Under the pieces are notes generated by a model that saw only the letters and a list, made by a program, of their open reading frames with translations, had not been told where the DNA came from and made no database searches. DNA of 64,000 bases from Sphingobacteriales bacterium (GTDB lineage Bacteria; Bacteroidota; Bacteroidia; Chitinophagales; UBA2359): assembly GCA_016700115.1 (NCBI GenBank), contig CP064999.1, forward strand, positions 3,472,001 through 3,536,000, in the 5' to 3' direction. Position 1 is the stretch's first letter; each line of letters opens with the position of its first letter. A program made the position numbers and the translations under genes. Below, one piece after another: positions 37,216 through 46,292 of the stretch.

Positions 37216-38727
37216 CTAAAAAGATTTGGTTTGAAGTTCGGTATTGCCAACAAGTTCGAGGTCAATCTGACGAAGCCTTACCAAAGCAGCAACAGAAATA
37301 TAATAGATGATGCTGTTAGGAAGCAAAACAATCGCTTCCTGCGGATAATTCGCAACTGTCAGCAGTGCAACTATCATCAAAAAAGCCAAAGAATAAGATT
37401 TTACTGCCGGGTCACGGCTACGTATATAAGTTCTGATTCCAAGTACCAGCACACTGAATGTAAAAATGGTAAAAAGCAGCAGTCCTATCCAGCCTTGTTC
37501 AACAGCTATTCGAATAAGCCCGCTATCAGGTGGAAACTTTGACAGCTCGGAATTTGGAGAAAACCTTTTCCCCCATTCACCGGTACTGCCCAAACCTCCG
37601 CCCATCGGATTGCTCCTTATAAATGGCTGAACATTCTTTTGATTTTGCAGGCGTAACTGCATAGATTCGTCTTTTGCAGGAGTAAACGCTGAACGTACCC
37701 TGTAAAGAGTAGCATTCCCCGGAGATTTTACGACAACAATGGCACCGGCAAAAAACAAAACAGTTGAGATTATAATGATCCGTGGCTTAAATGTAATAAA
37801 TGCAAACAATGCCAATCCAATGGGAATTAAAACAAAAGCTGCCCGTGTACCGGAATAAACCATTGCTAAAACCATAATGGAAAAAGACAACAACAGATAG
37901 ATTCGTTTCAACAACCCTATCTGACTTGATGTGGACAAGCAAAAGCAAAAAACACCGATATATGCGGTCAGAATACCAAAAGTTGTTGGGTCAGAGAGAA
38001 ATGAAAATTTCCGGAACCTGCCCCATTGATAAATCAATTCGTATCTTGTTTCATCTGCATTAATCCATGCCCATTCGATAGAATTAAATCCGTTAAACTC
38101 CTGATAAATCCCATAAATTGCAGCAAGCAGGGTGAGGAATATGAGCAGATGAACGAATACGCCAATGCTTTTCAGGTTGTTAAAAGCATATAACACCACA
38201 AAGTAAAGCAAGGTTAGACCTGCCATCCCTCTAACCGTATAAAACCATGCCATCTGTGATTGCGAATTGGGATTTAAAACCTCAAGCAAATTATAGGCTA
38301 TCCATATCAAGATTAAAACCGTAACAGGATGCTTCAGTACCGATATGTTTCTCTCAAAAGATTGTCGGATAAAAATTCCAAAAAACAGAAAAAAGGTAAA
38401 CACATCCAGCAAGATACCAAGAGGCGGTTCGCCCGGCAAGTATTTTTTTACCCCCATCACACAAAATGACACAACAAGCAAAACATTGATTCCGAACAAT
38501 GGGCTAAACAAACAAATCAACAAAGCCGGGATTCCTACGATTAAAGCCAACAAAACTGCTCCATAAGTAATTTCAGAGGTTGCAGTCAGATAAGCAACGC
38601 CAAAAGAAAATACTAAAAGAACAACCGCCAACAACCATTTAGTAGTGTTGGACAACACTTTGCTGAACAAAGGAAGCGAATGTGGTTGGCCGGTCTGGCT
38701 TAGTATGTTAAAAATCTGATTGTTCAT
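37216..38727 (-). CDS. O-antigen ligase/polymerase-family membrane protein (Wzy/WaaL-like)
   Basis: The protein has 503 residues with about 11-12 hydrophobic helices. A large outside loop follows the central helices and includes VRSAFTPAKDESMQLRLQNQK and RSNPMGGGLGSTGEWG, the short motif pattern of the O-antigen ligase domain (Wzy_C). These enzymes polymerise or transfer lipid-linked repeat units at the outer face of the inner membrane. Given Wzx, Wzc-like and GT genes in the same operon, polymerase of an exopolysaccharide is the likelier role; ligase activity cannot be excluded. It follows a small membrane-peptide gene by 86 bp. Confidence 0.85.
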   Translation of the reverse strand: MNNQIFNILSQTGQPHSLPLFSKVLSNTTKWLLAVVLLVFSFGVAYLTATSEITYGAVLLALIVGIPALLICLFSPLFGINVLLVVSFCVMGVKKYLPGEPPLGILLDVFTFFLFFGIFIRQSFERNISVLKHPVTVLILIWIAYNLLEVLNPNSQSQMAWFYTVRGMAGLTLLYFVVLYAFNNLKSIGVFVHLLIFLTLLAAIYGIYQEFNGFNSIEWAWINADETRYELIYQWGRFRKFSFLSDPTTFGILTAYIGVFCFCLSTSSQIGLLKRIYLLLSFSIMVLAMVYSGTRAAFVLIPIGLALFAFITFKPRIIIISTVLFFAGAIVVVKSPGNATLYRVRSAFTPAKDESMQLRLQNQKNVQPFIRSNPMGGGLGSTGEWGKRFSPNSELSKFPPDSGLIRIAVEQGWIGLLLFTIFTFSVLVLGIRTYIRSRDPAVKSYSLAFLMIVALLTVANYPQEAIVLLPNSIIYYISVAALVRLRQIDLELVGNTELQTKSF

Positions 38728-38813
38728 CCGACATCTAATTTCAATTAAAAGAGAGTTCTTAAAATAGTGGGAACGGCACTAAGTCCGTTCACCACTTGTA
38801 AACCGCTCAATTT

Positions 38814-38924
38814 TTAAAAAAAGACTATTTTGAAAAATAGTCCGAAACAAACAATGAAAAAAATTGCAATCAGTACGAATTCTATTAATTGTTGTAAGGG
38901 TGTTAGTGAATGTTGTTTGTTCAT
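38814..38924 (-). CDS. 36-residue single-helix membrane peptide in the exopolysaccharide operon
   Basis: An ATG at 38924 starts MNKQHSLTPLQQLIEFVLIA, and the peptide continues with IFFIVCFGLFFKIVFF to a TAA at 38816-38814. The first 14 residues are polar and the rest is one hydrophobic helix, so the product would be a tiny inner-membrane protein. The start is 21 bp after the acyltransferase stop and the gene reads in the operon direction. Its last codons run into a hairpin. No family is recognised. Small proteins of this kind may help assemble membrane glycosyltransferases or polymerases, but that is speculation. Confidence 0.55.
   Translation of the reverse strand: MNKQHSLTPLQQLIEFVLIAIFFIVCFGLFFKIVFF
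38816..38842 (-). terminator. Hairpin plus T-run at the end of the small membrane-peptide gene
   Basis: The perfect 9-bp arms GACTATTTT and AAAATAGTC (38823-38842) have a 2-nt spacer and are followed on the minus strand by seven T (38822-38816). The stem is AT-rich, so it may terminate only part of the transcripts before the polymerase gene. Confidence 0.55.
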
Positions 38925-38945
38925 AAAGCGGTCTGGTTTTTAAAA

Positions 38946-39617
38946 TTATTGATATATGGGTTTAATCGTTCGTTGGTAATTATCAGCACTGTTTGCTAAA
39001 GATATATTTTCCCACTGCTGACTTGATAGCTGATATTGTTTGATTACTTTAGCCGGATTGCCTGCAACCACACTATAGGGAGGAACATTTTTGGTAACAA
39101 CGCTTCCCGCAGCAACTACTGCATGTTTTCCGATTGTAACCCCTGCCGTAATTACAGCATTTGCACCAATCCAAACTTCGTCTTCCACGACTATCTGGGC
39201 AGTCGTGCAAGGCTGCTGACTAATAGGCTTATGAATATCCTGATAGCTGTGATTTAACCCGGAAAGAACAATGTTTTGAGCCAGCATGACATCATTTCCG
39301 ATGTTTACCGGCCCGATAACGACACACGATAAACCTATACGGGTTCTATGACCTATATTAACTGCTCCCATTCCGTTATTTATAGTGGAGAAATCCTCGA
39401 TGGTCGAATCATTTCCAAGCGTAAAGGTGTTGAAGGGGAATACATCTAACCGGGCAGAGTTGCAAATTTTTGAGTTTTTCCCTTTCGGATGCAAAAAAGG
39501 ATTGACCAAAAAAGATACCCACCATCGCGGGCGTGCCTGATTTGCCGGCATAATTGCCCAATGTACAAATGCTTTCAGTTTGGCATTAGACTTAATGAAT
39601 TGTTTCAAATGCTTCAT
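38946..39617 (-). CDS. Left-handed beta-helix acyltransferase (hexapeptide repeat)
   Basis: The protein has 223 residues. From about residue 60 the sequence shows hexapeptide periodicity (VNIGHRTRIGLSCVVIGPVNIGNDVMLAQNIVLSG), the active-site His in GLNHSYQD and the closing KHAVVAAGSVVTKNVPPYSVVAGNPAKVI, all features of the WbbJ/CapG-like O-acetyltransferase group. It probably acetylates a sugar of the exopolysaccharide with acetyl-CoA. Its first 26 bases overlap the end of the upstream glycosyltransferase, so the two are tightly coupled. No signal peptide or membrane helix is present. Confidence 0.9.
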   Translation of the reverse strand: MKHLKQFIKSNAKLKAFVHWAIMPANQARPRWWVSFLVNPFLHPKGKNSKICNSARLDVFPFNTFTLGNDSTIEDFSTINNGMGAVNIGHRTRIGLSCVVIGPVNIGNDVMLAQNIVLSGLNHSYQDIHKPISQQPCTTAQIVVEDEVWIGANAVITAGVTIGKHAVVAAGSVVTKNVPPYSVVAGNPAKVIKQYQLSSQQWENISLANSADNYQRTIKPIYQ

Positions 39618-40863
39618 TGTAACTCGTTGAATTGGGTTGGGAAAAGGGTAGGTGTTTTCCGATTAGGCGCAAAAGTTCTTTTGCCCTGACCGTCCAGCTA
39701 TTCATTTTTGCAACTTCTATCCTTGCAATCGCTTTGGTTTCATTATTTTCACTGATTTCGTCTTGTATAGCTAAAGCAAACTCAACCGGAGAGTTGGTCA
39801 GATGAGCAATCTGTCCAAACATTCTGATATCTTCTGAAAAAGGGGTACTTACAACCGGCTTACCGGCTGATAAATATTCGTTCAATTTTAAAGGGTAAAT
39901 GCTTCTTGTCAATGTATTGCATAAGAATGGAATAATACAGCAATCAAAATACTGCAAATAAGCGGGCAGTTGCTCAATGGGTTTAGGTGGAATAAACAAT
40001 AGATTGGGTAAAGGTTGTAGCTCTTCATCAGTACATTGTTTTTTACCAATAAAAACAAACAACTTCTCAGGCATAGCTTTGGCAAGATATTCAATCAAGC
40101 CAAAATCAATGCGTAAACTGCTGATGTCTCCAATATACCCGACAATATGCCTGTATGTTTGAGTATCCCATACCTCCTTTATTTCTGTCGGCACTTCATA
40201 TTTATTAGAAACAGAAAGGTGAAATAAATCAAAATTTGCAGCATTAGGCAAGTAATGAATTTTAAGACCTTGTTCGCTTAACTTTCTGGTCAGCTCTCTG
40301 CTGGTTGCTATATTCAGACCGGCTTTTTGTAAGGCTTCTTGTTCTAATCTTATTCCATGTCGGGCAATATATTTTTCCTGACTGATATCATCGGTAGATT
40401 GATAGACATGTAAAACCGGTTGTATCGTTGTAGGCAAACTGCGACAGTAATAAGGATCAAAAGAATTGATGAATACAAAGTCTTTCACCCCATAATCAAG
40501 GATTGTTTGCCGGATACATTGCTTTACAATCCGGTCGTTGATTGTTGAAAGAAAATTGTAGAGTTTGCCCTCCGGCAATGCGTTGATGGATAATGTAAGC
40601 CCAGGAGTTACTACTGTGAAATTCTCTGGCAGCCCTTCGATTTTTCGGTAAATATGTGTTCTCTTCAACAAGGCCTGTTTTCTGGTTTGAATACGTGGCG
40701 TTCTATATTTGGAGATAAAATCTTTCAAGGTAAAAGGATGGTCAATATAAAAGACACGATGCGTTTTGCTCAACTCTTTGGCCAACGAAAAGATAGTCGA
40801 AGAATACACATCGTCCCATCGGCACATAGTCAAAATGAAAATATCAAAAGCGGCATTTTTCAT
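39592..40863 (-). CDS. GT-B-fold glycosyltransferase
   Basis: The protein has 423 residues. The N-terminal half starts DIFILTMCRWDDVYSSTIFSLAKELSKTHRVFYIDHP, and the C-terminal half contains HIVGYIGDISSLRIDFGLIEYLAK, LLFIPPKPIEQLPAYLQYFDCCIIPF and SIYPLKLNEYLSAGKPVVSTPF, which is the donor-binding pattern of GT1/GT4-type transferases (NEYLSAGKPVVST matches the E-x7-E area). It overlaps the flippase gene by 4 bp on one side and the acyltransferase by 26 bp on the other. It probably adds one sugar to the lipid-linked repeat unit at the cytoplasmic membrane. Confidence 0.85.
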   Translation of the reverse strand: MKNAAFDIFILTMCRWDDVYSSTIFSLAKELSKTHRVFYIDHPFTLKDFISKYRTPRIQTRKQALLKRTHIYRKIEGLPENFTVVTPGLTLSINALPEGKLYNFLSTINDRIVKQCIRQTILDYGVKDFVFINSFDPYYCRSLPTTIQPVLHVYQSTDDISQEKYIARHGIRLEQEALQKAGLNIATSRELTRKLSEQGLKIHYLPNAANFDLFHLSVSNKYEVPTEIKEVWDTQTYRHIVGYIGDISSLRIDFGLIEYLAKAMPEKLFVFIGKKQCTDEELQPLPNLLFIPPKPIEQLPAYLQYFDCCIIPFLCNTLTRSIYPLKLNEYLSAGKPVVSTPFSEDIRMFGQIAHLTNSPVEFALAIQDEISENNETKAIARIEVAKMNSWTVRAKELLRLIGKHLPFSQPNSTSYNEAFETIH

Positions 40864-42269
40864 GGCTTGGTAGTATTAGGTTCAGGAGTAGATGCCGTTT
40901 TTCTTTGAATATGGGTTAAAGCTTTGCTTAACAGATTTCCGGTAATGCCCGGAATTTGAATATAAAACCGTCCAATATATCTGGCGATGTCAAGAATATT
41001 AATTTTGAGCTCTTTGTACAAAATGAGTTGGTTCAAAATAAAAGTAACTACAAATACAGTCAAAGTGCCGTATGCAGCCCCCATAGTGCCGAAACGATGG
41101 ATAAAGAAATAGTTAAAAACCAGATTTAATCCGGCTCCGAAAACTACAAAATAAAAATTTAGGCGTGGTTTGCCAATCGAATCGAATATTGTCCCAAATT
41201 GACGGGCAAAAGGAAGAAACAAACCGTATAATGCGGTAATTTTCATTAATGGCGCAGCATCAACATACTTACTTCCGGCTATCACCCAAATAATCCATTC
41301 CGGGAATAGAAACACAAATGCAATGCAAGGCAGCAATAAGGTTAAAACAGCAGCTACTGATTTTTCATACAGTTCTTTCACACTTACATTTCCGGAATTT
41401 CCGTTGTTGCTACGCGAGCTTTGAGGAAAAACCACGGAGGCAGTGGCCGAAACCGGTATTTCCATCAGGTTGTTGATTCGGGTAGCTAAATCATACATTG
41501 CAACTGCTCCGGTTGACAATATAGAACCGAGCATAAACTTGTCAATACTTTTGTGAAGCATTGCCCCCATATTGGTTCCAAAAACAAACCTGCCGTAATT
41601 AAAAAGTTTCCTGACCCAATTAAAATCTATCTTATTACTCAGTACAATATATTTGCGGGAGTAAATATAAGCTGTAAATGCTCCCACAATTGCTGCTATA
41701 GCATGGAAGAGAGTAATGTTAAATAAAGTAGTTTTGTGTAAAATAAATGTTGCCAAAACTAAGGTAAAAAACATCCCTTGCCTCACAAAATTTGACCAGA
41801 AAACCCCTTTAAATTCTAAATTAGCTTGTTGCAAAAAAGTAAATTGCGAAAAAGGTATCAAAGCAGTAGTACTTATCGCATAGAAATACAACATGTATTG
41901 TAATTGAGGAGAACGCCATAATAATGACAATGCACCAGCAAAAACGCATAAAAGGGAAATACTAATCAGTGTAATAATTATATTTAAAAACAAAGAAGCA
42001 GTATTGATACGGGCATATTGGTCTTTAAAATCCGGAGACTCGGGGTTAAGTGAGGTGATAAATTTAATAAATGCGTTTTGTATCAGACCATTTCTGGCAA
42101 CTTCAATAAATGCGGCAATCGTTAAGAACAATGCCCAGACTCCAAAATCTTCTTTTGACAGAACTCTGAGCAGAATCAATACACTGCCAAATCCGAACAA
42201 AACAACAGAAAGCTGCTCGAAAATGGTATAAAACCCTGCCCGGAACCAATATGACGAAGTTGATTTCAA
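40860..42269 (-). CDS. Polysaccharide flippase, Wzx/MATE-like
   Basis: The protein has 469 residues with about 12-14 hydrophobic helices spread along its length, including YTIFEQLSVVLFGFGSVLILLRVLSKEDFGVWALFLTIAAF at the start, a hallmark of Wzx/RfbX flippases, and GTNMGAMLHKSIDKFMLGSIL in the middle. It moves undecaprenyl-linked repeat units across the inner membrane. It follows the Wzc-like gene by 50 bp and overlaps the next glycosyltransferase by 4 bp. A DNA-methylation or transport role is excluded by the helix pattern. The last ~30 residues (HIQRKTASTPEPNTTKP) form a hydrophilic tail. Confidence 0.9.
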   Translation of the reverse strand: MKSTSSYWFRAGFYTIFEQLSVVLFGFGSVLILLRVLSKEDFGVWALFLTIAAFIEVARNGLIQNAFIKFITSLNPESPDFKDQYARINTASLFLNIIITLISISLLCVFAGALSLLWRSPQLQYMLYFYAISTTALIPFSQFTFLQQANLEFKGVFWSNFVRQGMFFTLVLATFILHKTTLFNITLFHAIAAIVGAFTAYIYSRKYIVLSNKIDFNWVRKLFNYGRFVFGTNMGAMLHKSIDKFMLGSILSTGAVAMYDLATRINNLMEIPVSATASVVFPQSSRSNNGNSGNVSVKELYEKSVAAVLTLLLPCIAFVFLFPEWIIWVIAGSKYVDAAPLMKITALYGLFLPFARQFGTIFDSIGKPRLNFYFVVFGAGLNLVFNYFFIHRFGTMGAAYGTLTVFVVTFILNQLILYKELKINILDIARYIGRFYIQIPGITGNLLSKALTHIQRKTASTPEPNTTKP

Positions 42270-42319
42270 AACGATTGAATTGTAATTTGAAACTCAAAAA
42301 ATATAGAGAAACAAAATTC

Positions 42320-44608
42320 TCAGTTCAGGTTAGAAAGTTTTACCTTATTTAATACTGCGCCTAAAAATTTATTCCCCCCTTCATTAGTGGACAGGTTTTT
42401 AAAATAATTTAGCGCATTTGAATCATTCGATTTATAGGAAGATGAAGCACTGAAAACAGCAATCATCTTATCCGTATATCGTACCATCTCTTTGGTATCT
42501 GCAAATTTGTTGATGGCAGCCCCTTCCATAATGATAAAATCAAACAACAACGAAGCCTTTTCTAAAAAGGCGTTAAAATCGGTTTGGCTGAAAACTTCAG
42601 AAGGGGAGTTATTTTGAGGATAAGAAGCCATGACTACAACTCCTCCTTGATCTCCGGTTTCCTGAGAAAACATAGCTTTCGGAGTGGAAAAACTTCTGTT
42701 CAGCCGGTATAAATCAACAAGTTTTTTTAATTCAGACATTTCAAGTGCCAAAGGAAAACCTTTTGCTATATCTGATTGACTGTTGTTGTTTAGAATTTTA
42801 CTAATGGTATTGTTTTTAAAATTTGTATCAATCAGCAATACTTGCTTGCTGTTTCTCATCAAAGCATGAGCTAATGCAATTGCCAGATACGTTTTCCCTT
42901 CTTTTGGATATAGGCTGGTAAACAATATTCTTTTAGCTCCGGATTCTTCCACTGAAAAGCGAAGTTTTCGGATCGCCTCGCTAAAAAATTCTTTATTTTT
43001 TTTGTTAAACCACGAACTTAAGCCCGGCAACATAGATCCGTTGACATAATTTACAGTTTCTAATACGGGTAATCCCGTAAATTGAGTAAACCGGTTCGGA
43101 GCTGTGTAAGAATTGTCAATAAATGCCAGAAAAAATATAAAAGCTGTTGCTAACATAAAACCAGAAACCCCGGCCAATGCAGTAATCATTCCGGTCTTAG
43201 AGGCTTCCGCTTTCTCTGGTAAAATCCCTTTTTCAATAATGTTTAAGGGATTGGTCAAAGATTGTACTGCAAATTCTGTCGAATTTAATCGGTTCAGAAT
43301 TTCTAAGTATTCGGTTGAATAGGAGTTAATATCTTGTTCAAGATTTGCAATTGCGGCTTCTCCGGAAACCAACCCTGTTGTACTGCTTTTAAGGCGTTGT
43401 ATTTCCTGATTTACAGACACCAGGCTTGCTTTCGCAATTTCAAGTTCTGTTTCTGCTTCTATCTTTTGAGCTTCGATTTCCTTTTTTGAAGTGCTGTTTT
43501 GTATGCTTTGCTGTCCCAAAGCCGAATTTTTGATATGAACCTCTAATTGAATATTGAGCGCATCAATTTGGTTTTTAAGCTCTTTGTCTTTTGACCCACC
43601 GTTTACATATTGTTGTGTTAAGGTATTAATTTTTTCTTTGGTTTTTGCAACTTCCCGGTTATATTCCCTTAACTGGCCAAGCGTATGATCGTTTTGATTC
43701 AAATAACGGTTGTAGTTTCTGATAGCTTGTTCATAAGAAGGTATTTTTTGGCTGATTTCTTCACGCTGAAGTTCCAAATCCCTGATTTGTTCGATTGTCG
43801 TTTTGGCCTGAACAGTATAATCTACCACATTATTGTTCAATTTATATTGTCGAAGACTTTCTACCTTGCCGGTCAACTGTCTTTTTTTATCTTCAGCTAA
43901 CTGGGTATAGTATTGCAACGAATTTTTAGTCTGAGCATTAGTGGAAGCATTATAGTTTTCGGTAAATCTTTCAGACAAGGTATTTACCGTAAATGCCGAT
44001 AAGGCAGGATGATTAGAGGTAAACTCAACCCGTATATAATCTGTACTGCCTACTCTTTCTATTTTCAGATGTTTCAGTATTGAGCTCTGATCATAACCTA
44101 AAGCCTTTAAAAGCTCATTATAAATTTCCCCCATTCTTCCGGGCAAATCTATCTGATTTTGGTTTTCATTACTGCGAATCCAATCGGCAATTTGTCGTCG
44201 TTCATTTTCAGTGTATTTTCCTGATTCGACCGGAAGTATTCGGAATGAATTTTGATTTTGTTCAAAATCATGCAAATACAATTCTTTCGAAAGCATAGAT
44301 AAACTAACTCTGGATTTCATCATTTCTATGATGGCACTCAGTGTGTTATCAACACGGTATGGTTGAATGTAGGCGGCACTACTGCTGACTTCATTTGGAT
44401 TATTAATAACCCCGGTAGATATAATAGCAGCAGATTTATAGCTTAAAGGCTGTTGTTCGGCAAACCAAAAGGCTGTTGCAGCAGAAAAAACTGCTATGAA
44501 TAAAATTAGCCATTTGTTTTTGTATAGTTTGCCCCATAAAAGTAGCAAATCCATTTTTTTGAGCGGTTGTTTGAGTAATACGGGTTTAGCCTTACGGCAG
44601 AAAAACAT
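42320..44608 (-). CDS. Wzc-like polysaccharide co-polymerase with ATPase domain
   Basis: The protein has 762 residues. A Wzz region lies between membrane helices at about 36-52 and 480-500, with long coiled coils (about 225-440). The C-terminal domain has Walker A YPKEGKTYLAIALAHAL and VLLIDTNFKNN; the Walker B-like strand reads FDFIIMEGAAI. The tail has no tyrosine cluster, so it may lack the autophosphorylation of true BY-kinases. Such proteins set chain length and export of polysaccharide. The ATG at 44608 would sit 8 nt from a large hairpin; an alternative ATG at 44554 (MDLLLLWGKLYKN) is equally plausible. First gene of the leftward locus. Confidence 0.9.
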   Translation of the reverse strand: MFFCRKAKPVLLKQPLKKMDLLLLWGKLYKNKWLILFIAVFSAATAFWFAEQQPLSYKSAAIISTGVINNPNEVSSSAAYIQPYRVDNTLSAIIEMMKSRVSLSMLSKELYLHDFEQNQNSFRILPVESGKYTENERRQIADWIRSNENQNQIDLPGRMGEIYNELLKALGYDQSSILKHLKIERVGSTDYIRVEFTSNHPALSAFTVNTLSERFTENYNASTNAQTKNSLQYYTQLAEDKKRQLTGKVESLRQYKLNNNVVDYTVQAKTTIEQIRDLELQREEISQKIPSYEQAIRNYNRYLNQNDHTLGQLREYNREVAKTKEKINTLTQQYVNGGSKDKELKNQIDALNIQLEVHIKNSALGQQSIQNSTSKKEIEAQKIEAETELEIAKASLVSVNQEIQRLKSSTTGLVSGEAAIANLEQDINSYSTEYLEILNRLNSTEFAVQSLTNPLNIIEKGILPEKAEASKTGMITALAGVSGFMLATAFIFFLAFIDNSYTAPNRFTQFTGLPVLETVNYVNGSMLPGLSSWFNKKNKEFFSEAIRKLRFSVEESGAKRILFTSLYPKEGKTYLAIALAHALMRNSKQVLLIDTNFKNNTISKILNNNSQSDIAKGFPLALEMSELKKLVDLYRLNRSFSTPKAMFSQETGDQGGVVVMASYPQNNSPSEVFSQTDFNAFLEKASLLFDFIIMEGAAINKFADTKEMVRYTDKMIAVFSASSSYKSNDSNALNYFKNLSTNEGGNKFLGAVLNKVKLSNLN

Positions 44609-44616
44609 TGGAAAAT

Positions 44617-44686
44617 AAAGAGGAGGTAATCGGCATGAGAAAAATAAATTGCCTCATTTGATATTGCTGATTACCTTTACCTCTTT
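44617..44686 (-). promoter_or_regulatory. Long leader hairpin upstream of the exopolysaccharide operon
   Basis: On the minus strand the leader folds into a stem of three blocks: AAAGAGG / CCTCTTT, AGGTAATC / GATTACCT (with GC beyond one mismatch) and ATGAG / CTCAT, closing a loop of about 13 nt. It is followed by ATTTTCC and ends 8 nt before the ATG at 44608. It could be a terminator-like attenuator or hide the ribosome-binding site, as in loci controlled by UpxY/NusG-like antiterminators in Bacteroides. No UpxY gene is in the window. Confidence 0.6.
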
Positions 44687-44936
44687 GTCTTTTCCTTTTG
44701 TTGTTTGAGTTTAATAAGGGTGCTTGTTTCTGTTGCAAATATAGAGCAATTACCTGCGAATTTGCTGTTTTGTCATAGCTTTGTCAAAAAACAATGACTA
44801 ATTTCAACTAAGATAAATTGTTATCTTGCGCAAATTTTAAATGCTTGAACCCTTTGAATCAGGCTATTTTTGTCTTGAAAAAAAGTTACGTAAAATTTTG
44901 GTTTTAGTTTCAATCTTGCCTATATATTTTTAACCT

Positions 44937-46124
44937 ATGTTTGAACAGTTCCTGTTTTTTTTATGCCTGCTTATTTTGTTCTATACTTATATAGGATACG
45001 GCATATTGCTATATATTTTAATTAAATTGAAACGCATTTTCTCGGTTAATAACCTCACTACAAACCATGCACAAGATTTTCAAGCCGTAACAACTCCTGT
45101 AACAGTTTTAATTGCAGCATATAATGAGGCAGATTTTATTGAAGACAAAATTCAAAATACTTTAGCTCAGGACTACCCTTCTGATTTAATGTCTGTTTTT
45201 ATTGTATCTGATGGTTCAACTGACAACACAACAGGTTTAGTTGTGCAGTATGCTGCTATTCAGTTGTTCCATATTCCTGAACGCAAAGGAAAAATTGCGG
45301 CCATTAACCGGGTGATGCCTTTTGTTAAAACGCCGGTTGTGATATATACCGATGCAAATACTTTGTTAAATCGAGAAGCGGTTTCAAACATCGTTCGGCA
45401 TTTTGCAGATCCTAAAATTGGTGCTGTGGCAGGAGAAAAAAGAATTAGAGTGAAACAAAACGATGATGCAAGTTCTGCAGGCGAAGGTTTTTACTGGAAG
45501 TATGAATCAATGCTCAAAAAATGGGATTCAGAACTTTATTCTGTTGTCGGAGCTGCAGGAGAATTATTTGCAATTCGAACGGAATTGTTTGAAATGGTTC
45601 CTACTGATACTATTATCGAAGATTTTTATAAAACTCTAAGAATTGCCCAAAAAGGGTATAGAGTCGTCTATGAACCTGAAGCTTTTGCAACTGAAGCTCC
45701 ATCGGCTTCTGTTTCTGAAGAGTTAAAACGCAAAGTCAGAATTGCTGCCGGTGGATTGCAAGCCATCTACAGGTTAAAGGCTTTGTTTAATCCATTAAAA
45801 TACGGAATTCTCAGCTTTCAATTTATCTCACATAGAGTTTTACGGTGGACACTTGCGCCATTTGCTTTACCCTTACTTTTGCTGTCTAACCTTTTTTTAA
45901 CTATCCAAAATAATGGTTGGTGGTCTGTTGTGCTTGTGTTGCAGATGGTATTCTATCTTTCAGCTTTAATTGGATATTTTCTTGAATCCAGAAAATTGAA
46001 GTTTAAGGTGTTTTTTATACCTTATTATTTTTGTGTCATGAATTATGCCGTTTATGCGGGATTTTGGAGAATATTAACCGGAAATCAATCCGTTATTTGG
46101 GAAAAGGCAAAACGCGCAAATTGA
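44937..46124 (+). CDS. Membrane glycosyltransferase family 2, with C-terminal helices
   Basis: The protein has 395 residues. An N-terminal membrane helix (LFFLCLLILFYTYIGYGILLYILI) is followed by the GT-A domain: VTVLIAAYNEADFIEDKI, VSDGSTDNT, YTDANTLLN (D-x-N form of the metal motif) and an ED-containing segment TIIEDFYKTLRIAQKG. Three hydrophobic segments follow at about 300-390. This layout is like cellulose-synthase-type and hyaluronan-synthase-type enzymes, which make and export a beta-linked glycan or decorate lipid-linked sugars. It is divergent from the Wzc-like gene. Whether it serves the same polysaccharide is inferred from position. Confidence 0.88.
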   Translation: MFEQFLFFLCLLILFYTYIGYGILLYILIKLKRIFSVNNLTTNHAQDFQAVTTPVTVLIAAYNEADFIEDKIQNTLAQDYPSDLMSVFIVSDGSTDNTTGLVVQYAAIQLFHIPERKGKIAAINRVMPFVKTPVVIYTDANTLLNREAVSNIVRHFADPKIGAVAGEKRIRVKQNDDASSAGEGFYWKYESMLKKWDSELYSVVGAAGELFAIRTELFEMVPTDTIIEDFYKTLRIAQKGYRVVYEPEAFATEAPSASVSEELKRKVRIAAGGLQAIYRLKALFNPLKYGILSFQFISHRVLRWTLAPFALPLLLLSNLFLTIQNNGWWSVVLVLQMVFYLSALIGYFLESRKLKFKVFFIPYYFCVMNYAVYAGFWRILTGNQSVIWEKAKRAN

Positions 46125-46292
46125 ACTATTTTTTAATTCAAAAATAGCCTTCAATCTGTTAATAATGAAATTTTGTGAAGATTTTAAAGTATTATTCTGA
46201 CCTTTGACCTATTAAAAATAGGGCTGCATTATTACAAAAATAAACTTTATACAACACATAGAGTTCGATTTAAACTTAATCGCACAAAGGAA

